A stretch of 64,000 nt of DNA from Deinococcus sp. AB2017081 (GTDB lineage Bacteria; Deinococcota; Deinococci; Deinococcales; Deinococcaceae): contig NZ_CP140098.1 of the NCBI RefSeq assembly GCF_034440735.1, forward strand, positions 122,001 to 186,000, given 5' to 3'. The position numbers and the translations under genes are program-made. Shown one piece after another: positions 1 to 8,641 of this stretch (positions within the stretch are counted from its first letter, which is position 1; each line of letters opens with the position of its first letter). Below the pieces are notes generated by a model. It saw only the letters and a list, made by a program, of their open reading frames with translations, ran no database searches and had not been told where the DNA came from.

Positions 1-307
1 TCAGGCCACCGGCCTGGAGGCGGGCGATGCGCTCCTTGTTCACGGCGCTCCAGCCGCTGCCGGGCCGCCGGGGCGTGAAGGTCAGGAAGGACCGGTGTCC
101 GTCGAGCCGGCCCGGCCGCGAGTCGATCCAGCCGAAGCACAGCGCTTCCTCGACGGCCTCGGCACTGCTCAGATTGGGTATGGGCGAGCCCTTCTTGTGA
201 AGGACGAGGCGGACGCCCCGGCTGGTCGCGTGGTTGGCCTGAAGCCATGCCCGCCACGCGGCGCGGGATGCGGGTTCGACCAGTTCAGCCGGGGTCGCGG
301 GAGCCAT
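1..307 (-). CDS. YdeI/OmpD-associated-like protein, partial
   Basis: The minus-strand frame opens at ATG (305-307), beginning MAPATPAELVEPASRAAW, and runs off the left edge after 102 codons, so the C-terminal part is missing. The visible part has the signature 'EALCFGWIDSRPGRLDG' followed by 'FTPRRPGSGWSAVNKERI', which I recognise from the YdeI/OmpD-associated (bacteriocin-protection-like) family of small cytoplasmic proteins. Their biochemical role is not established. The base at position 1 continues an open codon, so the TGA-like triplet at the very edge is out of frame. Family assignment is from motif memory only. Confidence 0.7.
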   Translation of the reverse strand, partial: MAPATPAELVEPASRAAWRAWLQANHATSRGVRLVLHKKGSPIPNLSSAEAVEEALCFGWIDSRPGRLDGHRSFLTFTPRRPGSGWSAVNKERIARLQAGGL

Positions 308-323
308 GCCCCAGCATGCCACC

Positions 324-872
324 TCAGCCGGGGCGCACCGGGCGGTAGGTGCTCTGCACGAAGCCGCTGGGAAATACGTGCGTCTGCACATGCTGGAGCG
401 GCACGTCCGCGTCCAGCGCCCCGAACAGGGGGCGGCCCTGCCCGAGCAGCACCGGAATGCGCGTGACGATCAGTTCGTCGATCACTCCGGCCCGCAGGAA
501 CGCCTGGATGGTCACACCACCGTCCACGTAGACCCCCCGGGCTCCCTGAAGGTCGCGGGCCAGCGTCTGAACTGGGCCAGGATGCACCTCGACCTCCCCG
601 GTCAGGGGCGCGGGCAGGTCGGCGGCCGTCCGCGTGCGGCTCAGGACGACCACCCGCCGGCCCGCGTATGGCCACGGCACGAAGTCCCGCACCGTGTCGA
701 AGGTGCCGCGCCCCATGACCACGGTGTCCACACGGGCCATGAAGGCGTCGTAGCCGTGGTTCTCGGGGGGCATGGACGGGCCGCCGGGCGTGCCGGGCAG
801 CCAGTCCAGCGACCCGTCCGGCCGGGCGATGAAGCCGTCCACGCTGGCAGCGATGTAGACCAGGAAGGGCAT
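324..872 (-). CDS. Dihydrofolate reductase-like (RibD C-terminal domain) protein
   Basis: 182 residues. The N terminus MPFLVYIAASVDGFIARPDG is the typical opening strand of the RibD C-terminal/DHFR-like fold, a NAD(P)H-binding reductase domain. 'VVMGRGTFDTV' and 'GVYVDGGVTIQAFLRAGVIDEL' match the family's nucleotide-binding region and its 'dGG..l...ll..glvDE' motif. Standalone members are annotated as DHFR-family oxidoreductases and most have no known substrate. Start: a TAGACT box lies 6 nt before the ATG, fitting a leaderless transcript. A second member of this family begins at the right edge of the window. Confidence 0.85.
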   Translation of the reverse strand: MPFLVYIAASVDGFIARPDGSLDWLPGTPGGPSMPPENHGYDAFMARVDTVVMGRGTFDTVRDFVPWPYAGRRVVVLSRTRTAADLPAPLTGEVEVHPGPVQTLARDLQGARGVYVDGGVTIQAFLRAGVIDELIVTRIPVLLGQGRPLFGALDADVPLQHVQTHVFPSGFVQSTYRPVRPG

Positions 873-878
873 GGAGGA

Positions 879-884
879 AGTCTA
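879..884 (-). promoter_or_regulatory. TAGACT -10 box, leaderless promoter
   Basis: TAGACT on the minus strand, six bases before the ATG of the DHFR-like gene, leaving no room for a ribosome binding site. It is one of about a dozen such TAnnnT boxes in the window. Confidence 0.6.
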
Positions 885-900
885 AGGGCCCGACGGTCTG

Positions 901-939
901 AGAGTCTCAGAACTGCCTCGGCTTCGGCGCTGAGACTCT
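901..939. terminator. Hairpin downstream of rodA
   Basis: agagtctcag (901-910) pairs perfectly with ctgagactct (930-939) around a 19-nt loop. A related gactctttgac motif is repeated just outside (about 936-960), and a 12-nt palindrome cgggccggcccg lies at 961-972. The position, directly after the rodA stop, suggests transcription termination of the minD-minE-rodA unit. No clean T-run is visible. Confidence 0.5.
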
Positions 940-980
940 TTGACCCTTCAGACTCTTTGACGGGCCGGCCCGACGGGCGT

Positions 981-2057
981 CTAGATGCTGCCCAGAAAAC
1001 GGTCGCGGTGCACCACGTACGCGAGGCCCAGGGTGGACAGGGTGGCGACCAGGCTGCTCAGGCCGTAGCTGATGAGCGGCAGGGTGATCCCGGTCAGGGG
1101 CAGCACGCTCAGGGCCGCGCCGATGTTCTCGACCACCTGAAACCCGATCTGGCCCAGCACCCCGGCAAACAGCAGCTGATCCTGCAGGCGGGGCGATTCC
1201 ATGGCCATGCCGGCCAGGCCCCAGAACAGGGCCCCGTACAGCACCAGCACCGCCAGCGCCCCCACGAAGCCCTGTTCCTCGGCCCACGTGCTGTACGCGA
1301 AGTCCGTGTGGGCCTCGGGCAGGAAGCCGTTGTGCGACTGGCTGCCCTCCTTGTACCCCTTGCCCTGCAGCCCGCCGGAACCGACCGCGATGGTGCTCTG
1401 GATGACCTGATACCCCGCGCCACGCGGATCCTGATAGGGATCGAGGAAGATGGTCAGGCGTTTTTGCTGATACGGCTCCAGATGTGGATACAGCACGGTG
1501 GGCACCGCCGCACCGACCGCCAGCACCGCCAGCACCGCGTGCCACCACGGAATGCGGGCGGCCAGCAGCATCACGCCGAAGATCACGCTGAGTACCAGTG
1601 CCCCGCCGAAGTCGGCCAGCACGACCAGCCCCACCGCCGGCAGGAACACGGCGCCGGCCCGCAGGTAGGTACTCATGCCCCGGTAGCCCTCGCGCAGGGC
1701 CAGCGCCAGCATGAGGATCAGCGCGAACTTCAGGATCTCCAGCGGCTGGATCTGGATCGGGCCGAGCAGGATCCAGTTCTTCTGCCCGTTGACCTCCTTG
1801 CCGATCACGAAGGTGCTGGCCTGGAGCAGCAGCGCCCCCGCATACATCCACGGCGCGAGCCGGTAGACGCGGTCACGTCCGGCCCACAACAGCGCCGCGA
1901 TGGGAATGGCCGCCAGGGCTACCCCCAGCAGCTGTTTGGTGAAGATGCCGCTGGAGGCTCTGGGCGACAGTGCCGCCGTGCTGACGGTCATCAGGCCGAC
2001 CACCAGCAGCGCAGCGACGACGATCGGAAAGCGCAGGTCGTACTTCATGGGGCGCAC
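981..2057 (-). CDS. rodA: Rod-shape SEDS glycosyltransferase RodA
   Basis: 358 residues, a polytopic membrane protein of the FtsW/RodA/SpoVE (SEDS) family, the peptidoglycan polymerase of lateral wall synthesis that pairs with a class B PBP. Family marks seen: 'NWILLGPIQIQPLEILKF' near residue 90, the loop 'HNGFLPEAHTDFAYS' followed by 'EEQGFVG' near 245-265 (this HTDF region carries the catalytic Asp in SEDS enzymes), and 'LPLTGITLPLISYGLSS' near the C terminus. Length is typical for RodA and shorter than FtsW. It is the last gene of a minus-strand run after minD and minE. The gap to minE (125 nt) holds only a palindrome. RodA rather than FtsW is inferred from length and context. Confidence 0.88.
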   Translation of the reverse strand: MRPMKYDLRFPIVVAALLVVGLMTVSTAALSPRASSGIFTKQLLGVALAAIPIAALLWAGRDRVYRLAPWMYAGALLLQASTFVIGKEVNGQKNWILLGPIQIQPLEILKFALILMLALALREGYRGMSTYLRAGAVFLPAVGLVVLADFGGALVLSVIFGVMLLAARIPWWHAVLAVLAVGAAVPTVLYPHLEPYQQKRLTIFLDPYQDPRGAGYQVIQSTIAVGSGGLQGKGYKEGSQSHNGFLPEAHTDFAYSTWAEEQGFVGALAVLVLYGALFWGLAGMAMESPRLQDQLLFAGVLGQIGFQVVENIGAALSVLPLTGITLPLISYGLSSLVATLSTLGLAYVVHRDRFLGSI

Positions 2058-2146
2058 CGGGACAGACGTGTCACCCGCCCAGGCTACGGCGCAGGCGGGT
2101 GAAGAGGGTTAGGAGGGTGGTGGGGGTCGCACACGCGTCGCTCGAG

Positions 2147-2170
2147 ATGGATCGATCACGTGTGATCCAT
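2147..2170. repeat. Nested palindrome between minE and rodA
   Basis: atggatc (2147-2153) mirrors gatccat (2164-2170), and inside it gatcac (2154-2159) mirrors gtgatc (2162-2167). It lies in the 125-nt gap between minE and rodA and could be an operator, an RNA processing hairpin or a weak terminator. There is no T-run. Confidence 0.4.
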
Positions 2171-2182
2171 CCGCCATTCTTC

Positions 2183-2434
2183 TCAGCGGCTCCGGGTCGT
2201 GCCGCCGGGCTCGTCCAGGGGAATGTTGGCCATGAGCACCACCATGTCGCCGCGCTGCTCGATCTCCACGCTGCTGTTGCCGGTGGGGAAATAGCGTTTG
2301 ACCACTTCCAGCAGGTCGTTGCGCAGGGCATCGACCTTGCCCGGAGGAATCTGGGCGCGGTCATAGGCGAGCACCAGTTCCAGGCGGTCTTTCAGGGTCT
2401 CCTTGGTGCGGCCCCGCTTCATCCAGGAAAACAT
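2183..2434 (-). CDS. minE: Cell division topological specificity factor MinE
   Basis: 83 residues, the usual MinE length. 'TKETLKDRLELVLAYDRAQI' is the N-terminal MinD-interacting helix, and the beta-rich dimer region follows ('LRNDLLEVVKRYF', 'SVEIEQRGDMVVLMANIPL'). MinE stimulates the MinD ATPase and drives pole-to-pole or zone oscillation so that FtsZ assembles at the right site. The start lies one base after the minD stop (co-transcribed). N-terminal MFSWMKRGR is a short hydrophobic/basic segment like the membrane-targeting sequence of other MinE proteins. Confidence 0.93.
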   Translation of the reverse strand: MFSWMKRGRTKETLKDRLELVLAYDRAQIPPGKVDALRNDLLEVVKRYFPTGNSSVEIEQRGDMVVLMANIPLDEPGGTTRSR

Positions 2435-2435
2435 C

Positions 2436-3236
2436 TCAGGCCCCCCCGAACCAGCGGCGCAGGGTCGCCATGAAGCCGCCGTCCTCGTCGAATTTCGGGT
2501 ACGGCACGTCCTCGCCCTTCAGGCGGCGGGCGGTGTCCAGGAAGGCCTGCCCGGCACGGGTCTTGCCCAGCACGGCGGGCTCGCCCACGTTGGTGGACAC
2601 GATGATGCCCTCGTCCTCGGGAACGATGCCGATGGGTTTGACGCCCAGGATGTCGAGGATGTCGGCCTCGCTGAGCATGTTGCCCGACGCGACCATCTTG
2701 GGCCGCAGGCGGTTGATGACCAGCTTGATCTCGCTGACCTGCTGCGCCTCGAGCAGCCCGATGATGCGGTCGGCATCGCGGACGCTGGAGACCTCGGGGT
2801 TCACGACGACCAGGGCGCCCTCGGCGGGGGCGGCGGCGGTGCGGAAGCCCGACTCGATCCCGGCGGGCGAGTCGATCAGGATGCGGTCGAAGCCCTCGTT
2901 GGCGATCAGGTCACGCACCACGCCCTTGAAGACCTCGGGATCCAGGGCGTCCTTGTCGCGGGTCTGGGACGCCGGGAGCAGGTACAGGTTCTCGACGCGC
3001 TTGTCGCGGATCAGGGCCTGCCCCATGCGGCACTTGCCCTCCAGCACGTCCACGAGGTCGAAGACCACGCGCGACTCCAGTCCCATGACGACGTCGAGGT
3101 TGCGCAGACCGACGTCCACGTCGATGACCGCGACCTTCTCTCCGAGCTTGGCGAGGGCCGCCCCGATATTCGCGGTGGTCGTGGTCTTCCCCACGCCGCC
3201 CTTGCCTGACGTGACGACAATCACCTTCGCATTCAT
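2436..3236 (-). CDS. minD: Septum site-determining ATPase MinD
   Basis: 266 residues. The N terminus MNAKVIVVTSGKGGVGKTTT contains the deviant Walker A motif (KGGVGKT) of the ParA/MinD ATPases. 'VAVIDVDVGLRNLDVVMGLE' is the switch region, and 'ILIDSPAGIE' is the Walker B-like motif specific to MinD. The last residues (FMATLRRWFGGA) form the amphipathic membrane-targeting helix. MinD binds membrane as an ATP dimer, recruits MinC, and is released by MinE. minE follows directly; no minC is next to it, the upstream neighbour being a CBS-domain protein. TACACT lies 10 nt before the ATG. Confidence 0.95.
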   Translation of the reverse strand: MNAKVIVVTSGKGGVGKTTTTANIGAALAKLGEKVAVIDVDVGLRNLDVVMGLESRVVFDLVDVLEGKCRMGQALIRDKRVENLYLLPASQTRDKDALDPEVFKGVVRDLIANEGFDRILIDSPAGIESGFRTAAAPAEGALVVVNPEVSSVRDADRIIGLLEAQQVSEIKLVINRLRPKMVASGNMLSEADILDILGVKPIGIVPEDEGIIVSTNVGEPAVLGKTRAGQAFLDTARRLKGEDVPYPKFDEDGGFMATLRRWFGGA

Positions 3237-3246
3237 GATGTCGGGC

Positions 3247-3252
3247 AGTGTA
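3247..3252 (-). promoter_or_regulatory. TACACT -10 box of minD
   Basis: TACACT on the minus strand, 10 nt before the minD ATG. The probable start of transcription is within a few bases of the start codon. Confidence 0.55.
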
Positions 3253-3283
3253 CCGCGTCATGACGTGAACCGCTTCCGCCGGT

Positions 3284-4582
3284 CTACGCCTGGGGGTCGG
3301 TTCCGGCCGGAGCCGGGCCGGGCGCATGCACCATCATCCGGTCGATCCGCGGGCCGTCCATGTCCACGACCTCCAGCATCCAACCGTCCACCTCCAGCCG
3401 CGTGCCCACCTGCGGCAGGTCGCCCAGGGCGGCCAGCACATAGCCGGCCAGGGTGCTGAAGTCCTCGCGGGGCAGCGCGGGCAGCGGCAGCATCTCGCGC
3501 AGGTCGTGCATGGGCAGCGCGCCGTCGATCAGGAATGAGCCGTCCTCGCGCCGGATCAGCGAGTCGTCACCGGGCACGGCCGCGTCTCCGCCCGACAGTT
3601 CCGAGAGCAGATCGGTGAGGCTCAGGAGGCCGCTGAACGCGCCGTACTCGTCCACGACCACCGCCAGCCGCGCTCCGCCACGTTCCAGGCGGGTCAGCGC
3701 GTCCTCGGCCCACGCGCCTTCAGGCAGGTACAGCGCGGTGCGCAGCAGTCCCGGCAGCGCCTCACCGGTCTGCACGGCCCGCAGCACGTCCAGCACCGTC
3801 AGGACGCCGACCACCTCACCGGCCTCGTCCCGTGCGGGATAGGTGTCGTGCCCCGATGCCAGCACCTGCGCCGCCACGTCGGCCGCCGGAGCGTTCAGGG
3901 CGACGGTCACGGCCTGGTGGCGCGGGGTCATCAGGTCGCGCACGCGCCGGTCGTTGAAGCGCAGCACCGACGAGATGCGGTGACGCTCGGTCTCCTCCAG
4001 CGAGCCGCTCTGGGCCGCCTGGGACACGATGGCCCGCACGTCCTCCTCGGTGATCACCTCGGGCGGCTGGCCCCGGATGCCCAGCAGCGCCAGCAGGCCG
4101 CGCGTGGTGATGTCCAGCAGCCACACGACCGGCCGGGCCACGCGGCTCAGGCCCGCGAAGAAGGGAGCGACCCGCGCGGCCAGCCCCTCGGGATTGCGCA
4201 GCGCGATGTTCTTGGGCGCGAGTTCCCCCAGCACCAGCGACAGGAAGGTGACCAGCAGCACCACCGCCACGCTGGCCGCCGCCGGGGCGGAGGTGCCCAG
4301 CACAGGCCGCAGCACGCCCTCCATGTAGGTCGTCAGGGTGCCGCCCGCGAAGACCGCGCTGACGGTGCCGATCAACGTGATGCCGATCTGTACCGTCGCC
4401 AGGAACGCGCCCGGATCGTTGCCCAGCCGCACGGCCGCCGCTGCCCCCCGCTCGCCCCGCGAGGCCGACGCCTCCAGCCGGGAGCGCCGCGCCGACACCA
4501 CCCCCAGCTCGGACGCCGAGAAAAAGCCGTTCAGGATGAGCAGCAGCACGAGAATGCCGAATTCCAGCAGAGGGTTCCCCAC
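3284..4582 (-). CDS. CorC/HlyC-type CNNM transporter with CBS pair
   Basis: 432 residues starting at GTG (the in-frame start nearest the TACACT box 7 nt upstream). Order: N-terminal CNNM/DUF21 membrane domain with about four hydrophobic segments (residues about 5-180, including 'FFSASELGVVSARRSRLEA'), a CBS pair (about 200-330, 'MTPRHQAVTV', 'DTYPARDEAGEVVGVLTVLD', 'LAVVVDEYGAFSGLLSLTDL'), and the CorC/HlyC C-terminal domain ('GSFLIDGALPMHDL', 'FSTLAGYVLAALGDLPQVG'). Family members are linked to Mg2+/Co2+ or Na+ efflux; the older 'hemolysin' name is misleading. It is separated from minD by about 48 nt, and each has its own -10 box. Confidence 0.88.
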   Translation of the reverse strand: MGNPLLEFGILVLLLILNGFFSASELGVVSARRSRLEASASRGERGAAAAVRLGNDPGAFLATVQIGITLIGTVSAVFAGGTLTTYMEGVLRPVLGTSAPAAASVAVVLLVTFLSLVLGELAPKNIALRNPEGLAARVAPFFAGLSRVARPVVWLLDITTRGLLALLGIRGQPPEVITEEDVRAIVSQAAQSGSLEETERHRISSVLRFNDRRVRDLMTPRHQAVTVALNAPAADVAAQVLASGHDTYPARDEAGEVVGVLTVLDVLRAVQTGEALPGLLRTALYLPEGAWAEDALTRLERGGARLAVVVDEYGAFSGLLSLTDLLSELSGGDAAVPGDDSLIRREDGSFLIDGALPMHDLREMLPLPALPREDFSTLAGYVLAALGDLPQVGTRLEVDGWMLEVVDMDGPRIDRMMVHAPGPAPAGTDPQA

Positions 4583-4589
4583 ATACGGG

Positions 4590-4595
4590 AGTGTA
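4590..4595 (-). promoter_or_regulatory. TACACT -10 box of the CBS-domain transporter gene
   Basis: TACACT on the minus strand, 7 nt before the GTG start. It supports the GTG as the true start and a leaderless message. Confidence 0.55.
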
Positions 4596-4677
4596 CGGGC
4601 TGTCTGCGGTCAATCGGGGTCAGGACGTTACAGCTTCGGTAAAGACGCGGGCAGCGGCGGTGGCCGGGGCCACTGCC

Positions 4678-4683
4678 TACACT
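4678..4683 (+). promoter_or_regulatory. TACACT -10 box, leaderless promoter
   Basis: TACACT six bases before the ATG at 4690. It decides the start of the small membrane protein against the longer upstream reading frame. Confidence 0.6.
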
Positions 4684-4689
4684 GCCCCC

Positions 4690-4926
4690 ATGTCGATCCT
4701 GGCCCGCACTGCCCTGCTCGTCGTCGCCGCCGCGATGGTCGTCACCGGCCTGGGCGTGGCCGCCTTCGGGCTGTGGCCCCTGTCGGAGGTCGGGCAGGCC
4801 GACGGAGCACTGGTCACCGGTCTGGTGCTCGTCGGGATCGGCGTGGCGTGCGTGGTGGGCGGCGGCGTGGTGGCGTGGGCGGCGCTGAGGCGGCGGCCGG
4901 GGGCGTCGGGCGGCACGGAGCGCTGA
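4690..4926 (+). CDS. Small two-helix membrane protein, unknown function
   Basis: 78 residues starting MSILARTALLVVAAAMVVTG. Two hydrophobic segments (about 7-28 and 41-64) are joined by a short polar loop containing 'PLSEVGQADG', and the protein ends in a basic/hydrophilic tail (RRRPGASGGTER). I do not recognise a family. The frame is open further upstream to 4591, but the -10 box at 4678 and the hydrophobic N terminus favour the ATG at 4690. It lies between the divergent CBS-domain transporter and rimO and ends just before a hairpin. Confidence 0.65.
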   Translation: MSILARTALLVVAAAMVVTGLGVAAFGLWPLSEVGQADGALVTGLVLVGIGVACVVGGGVVAWAALRRRPGASGGTER

Positions 4927-4943
4927 GGGAGCAGAGGGATTCG

Positions 4944-4974
4944 CGCGCTGCACCCCCGCCGAAGGTGCAGCGCG
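4944..4974 (+). terminator. GC-rich terminator hairpin
   Basis: cgcgctgcacc (4944-4954) pairs with ggtgcagcgcg (4964-4974), an 11-bp perfect stem with a 9-nt loop, 17 nt after the small membrane gene. No T-run follows. Confidence 0.6.
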
Positions 4975-5001
4975 GGACAGTCCACGCCGGGCACGGCCTG
5001 C

Positions 5002-5007
5002 TACACT
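5002..5007 (+). promoter_or_regulatory. TACACT -10 box upstream of rimO
   Basis: TACACT 10 nt before an in-frame ATG at 5018 and about 50 nt before the ATG at 5057 that I chose. If the transcript is leaderless, rimO would start at 5018 and gain 13 residues. Confidence 0.5.
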
Positions 5008-5056
5008 GGCGGGCTGAATGTGCCGTGCCCGCTGCGGGCGGGGCGGGGGTGTGTGG

Positions 5057-6538
<1,482 letters not shown>

Positions 6539-6552
6539 CCGGCACCGTCTGG

Positions 6553-6595
6553 CAGGAGAGCGCCCCGACCGTGACATGGTCGGGGCGCTCTCCTG
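6553..6595 (+). terminator. Strong terminator hairpin after rimO
   Basis: An 18-bp perfect stem (6553-6570 with 6578-6595, core gagcgccccgacc) with a 7-nt loop, 15 nt after the rimO stop. It is the longest perfect hairpin in the window and symmetrical, so it could act from either side. Confidence 0.85.
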
Positions 6596-6602
6596 TGGGT
6601 GC

Positions 6603-6728
6603 TCAGGCCCGGCGCAGGTACACGGGCCGGGGATGGCCGGGCGGGCGGCGCGGCACATGCGGGCGCGGGCGGAACGGGCGGGGCGGCACGGGGACGGCGG
6701 GGGCGAGATTGAGGGGGCAGAGCGTCAC
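6603..6728 (-). CDS. Possible small Pro/Arg-rich protein
   Basis: A 41-codon minus-strand frame from GTG (6726-6728) to TGA (6603-6605), preceded by gaggtgaacc, which contains a fair ribosome binding site. The product is extremely proline- and arginine-rich (starting MTLCPLNLAPAVPVPPRPF, ending RPVYLRRA). High GC makes such frames easy to find by chance, so this is tentative. The ribosome binding site, position between a terminator and the next gene, and the compact end at the terminator are the only support. No family recognised. Confidence 0.3.
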   Translation of the reverse strand: MTLCPLNLAPAVPVPPRPFRPRPHVPRRPPGHPRPVYLRRA

Positions 6729-6944
6729 GGTTCACCTCGGGAGGTCGGAAGGGGACGGCCGGGAATGGCCTCTGACCCCAGTGTGGTGGGGGGATGTGAC
6801 CACTCCGTGACTGGACGTGTGCGGTTTTCCTCAGCCGCGCCCACCCCCCGCCGGGGGGGGTCACGCGGCACCCGCGGACGGGGCAGGGCGTGTCATCTGG
6901 GCGTCACACTCTGCCGCTCGCCCGGCTCCCGGCTGCGGATCAGC

Positions 6945-7027
6945 ACACGACGGACGGGCGCCGGTGGTCTGAACCCCGGCGCCGCCCGTGTGTGCTGTTC
7001 AGCGTATGTGGCTGTCCGGCGCCGGAC
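6945..7027 (-). terminator. Two hairpins downstream of the S8 protease gene
   Basis: gtccggcgccggac (7014-7027) is a 14-nt palindrome four bases after the protease stop. Further on, acgggcgccgg (6954-6964) pairs with ccggcgccgcccgt (6976-6989) with one bulge, extended by cacacg/gtgtgtg outside. They are probable ends for the minus-strand transcript. The remaining bases from 6729 to 6944 show nothing I can interpret. Confidence 0.5.
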
Positions 7028-7030
7028 GGC

Positions 7031-8368
7031 CTACCGGAGGCCCAGGTACCGCGACACGTTCAGGAGCCGGCCCATACTGCCCATGGTGAACACGTTCAGG
7101 GTGGTGTACGTGTCGCCGGCAGCGTTCAGGGTGTCGGTCAGGCTGCCGGGCGTCAGGGTTCCCCGGTACATGCCCAGGGCCAGCGCGCCGGCCACCGAGG
7201 GCGCGGCGAAGGACGTGCCGCTGGCATAGGCCAGCCGGGCACCCGGGTATGCGGACACGATGGCGTTGCCGGGGGCGCTCATCTTCAGGTCGCTGGAGTA
7301 GTTCGAGAACGCGGACTTGCTGCCGTCGAGATCGATGCTGCCGACACTCACCAGGCCCACGAATTTCGGGGCGCTGAGCAGGCCGCCGCTGGTGGCGTAG
7401 CGGGCGGGGTAGGTCAGGGTGGTGCTGTTCGCGTTGCCTGCCGACGCCGTGATGACCACACCGGCCTTCAGGGCGGTGCTGAGCGTGGTGCTCAGGGCGG
7501 TCACGTCCGAGGTGAGGCCCAGCGACAGGTTGATGACCTTCGCGCCGTCCGCGACCGCACGGTCGATGGCGAGCACGAGGTTGCCCACGGTGCCCGAGCC
7601 GTCAGGGCCGAGGACGCGGTAGGGCAGTACGGTGACCCGGGGAGCCACCTGCAGCAGCACGCCCGTCACGGCGGTGCCGTGGCCGTAGCGGCCGATCCCG
7701 ATGGTGCTGGCGACCTCCTGCGGCAGCGCGTCGTTGTCCACGAAGTCCCAGCCCTGGGTGGTGCTGATCTGGGTCTTCAGGAAGGGATGGTTCATGTCCA
7801 CGCCGGTGTCGATCACGGCCACCTTGATCCCGGCCCCCTGGGTGGGCATGGTGGCGATGTACGACTCGGACATGCCGATCCGGGACAGGAATTTGCGGTA
7901 GGTGCTCTGGGCCACCGGGTCGAGCCCGCTCACGCCGCCGGCCCACGTGGTCTGGCCGCCGGCCCAGGTCAACGCGCCGCCGGCCCACGTGGTCAGGCCC
8001 AGCGAACTCGGTTCGCTGCCCTCGGCCGTGATCTGGTCGTTGGCCTCCACGGCATCGACGGTCGCCCCCAGGGCCGTGAGGGCCTGGACACGCAGCCCGG
8101 CGGTCGTCAGGGATCCGCCGGACGGCACCTGGGCCACGATGGCCGAGCCGACCTCCGGATGAAAGCTCAGGATGACCGCACCGGGCAGGGCCGCCTGGAG
8201 CTGGTCGCGGGTGGTCTGCGGCTGGATCGTCAGGGTGATCAGCGCGTGCTGTGCGGTGACCGTGGGGACACGCGTGGTGCTGACGACGTGCTCCTGTGGG
8301 GTCGGCACCGAGCCGCAGGCGGCCAGCAACAGGGTGAGCGCTGTGAGGATGCTGATGCGGTGGGTCAT
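7031..8368 (-). CDS. Subtilisin-like (S8) serine protease lipoprotein
   Basis: 445 residues from ATG 8366-8368, with aggaga 8 nt upstream; longer upstream frame rejected because a lipoprotein signal begins here (MTHRISILTALTLLLAACGS, lipobox LAAC). Then an I9-like propeptide region (about 40-115, 'LPGAVILSFHPEVGSAIVAQ'), a linker with three copies of T-W-A-G-G (about 145-165), and the S8 domain: Asp in 'VAVIDTGVDMNHPF', His in 'GRYGHGTAVTGVL', Asn in 'ITASAGNANS', Ser in 'GTSFAAPSVAGALA'. All triad residues are present, so it should be an active, surface-anchored protease. Confidence 0.93.
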   Translation of the reverse strand: MTHRISILTALTLLLAACGSVPTPQEHVVSTTRVPTVTAQHALITLTIQPQTTRDQLQAALPGAVILSFHPEVGSAIVAQVPSGGSLTTAGLRVQALTALGATVDAVEANDQITAEGSEPSSLGLTTWAGGALTWAGGQTTWAGGVSGLDPVAQSTYRKFLSRIGMSESYIATMPTQGAGIKVAVIDTGVDMNHPFLKTQISTTQGWDFVDNDALPQEVASTIGIGRYGHGTAVTGVLLQVAPRVTVLPYRVLGPDGSGTVGNLVLAIDRAVADGAKVINLSLGLTSDVTALSTTLSTALKAGVVITASAGNANSTTLTYPARYATSGGLLSAPKFVGLVSVGSIDLDGSKSAFSNYSSDLKMSAPGNAIVSAYPGARLAYASGTSFAAPSVAGALALGMYRGTLTPGSLTDTLNAAGDTYTTLNVFTMGSMGRLLNVSRYLGLR

Positions 8369-8447
8369 GGGGAATCTCTCCTGGAGTGCGGACGGACTGA
8401 CCGTGGATCGCGGCCAGATTCGATACCGCAGCATGGCAACCCTCTGA

Positions 8448-8554
8448 GACTGCCGTGTGACTTTTCATGGCCGCAGGAGTGCTACCCACGGGGGGTATCG
8501 GCGTGCAGCCGCCGTCGGGGCCGGGCCGCCGGCCGCAGGAGTCACACGGCAGTC
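8448..8554. repeat. 15-bp inverted repeat pair with internal direct repeat between divergent genes
   Basis: gactgccgtgtgact (8448-8462) and its exact reverse complement agtcacacggcagtc (8540-8554) are 77 nt apart. Inside, ggccgcaggagt occurs twice (8469-8480 and 8531-8542). The pair lies between the divergent S8 protease and prepilin peptidase genes. It may be a two-site operator, or the ends of a very small non-coding element. Confidence 0.6.
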
Positions 8555-8629
8555 ACAATCCAGGCGGTGCCCCGCAGGGACAGCGCTGCCCACCGACAAC
8601 GTGCAAGCCCCCTGTCAGACGAGGACACC

Positions 8630-8635
8630 TACACT
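8630..8635 (+). promoter_or_regulatory. TACACT -10 box of the prepilin peptidase gene
   Basis: TACACT exactly 6 nt before the GTG at 8642. There is no ribosome binding site, so this supports a leaderless GTG start. Confidence 0.6.
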
Positions 8636-8641
8636 CCGCTG

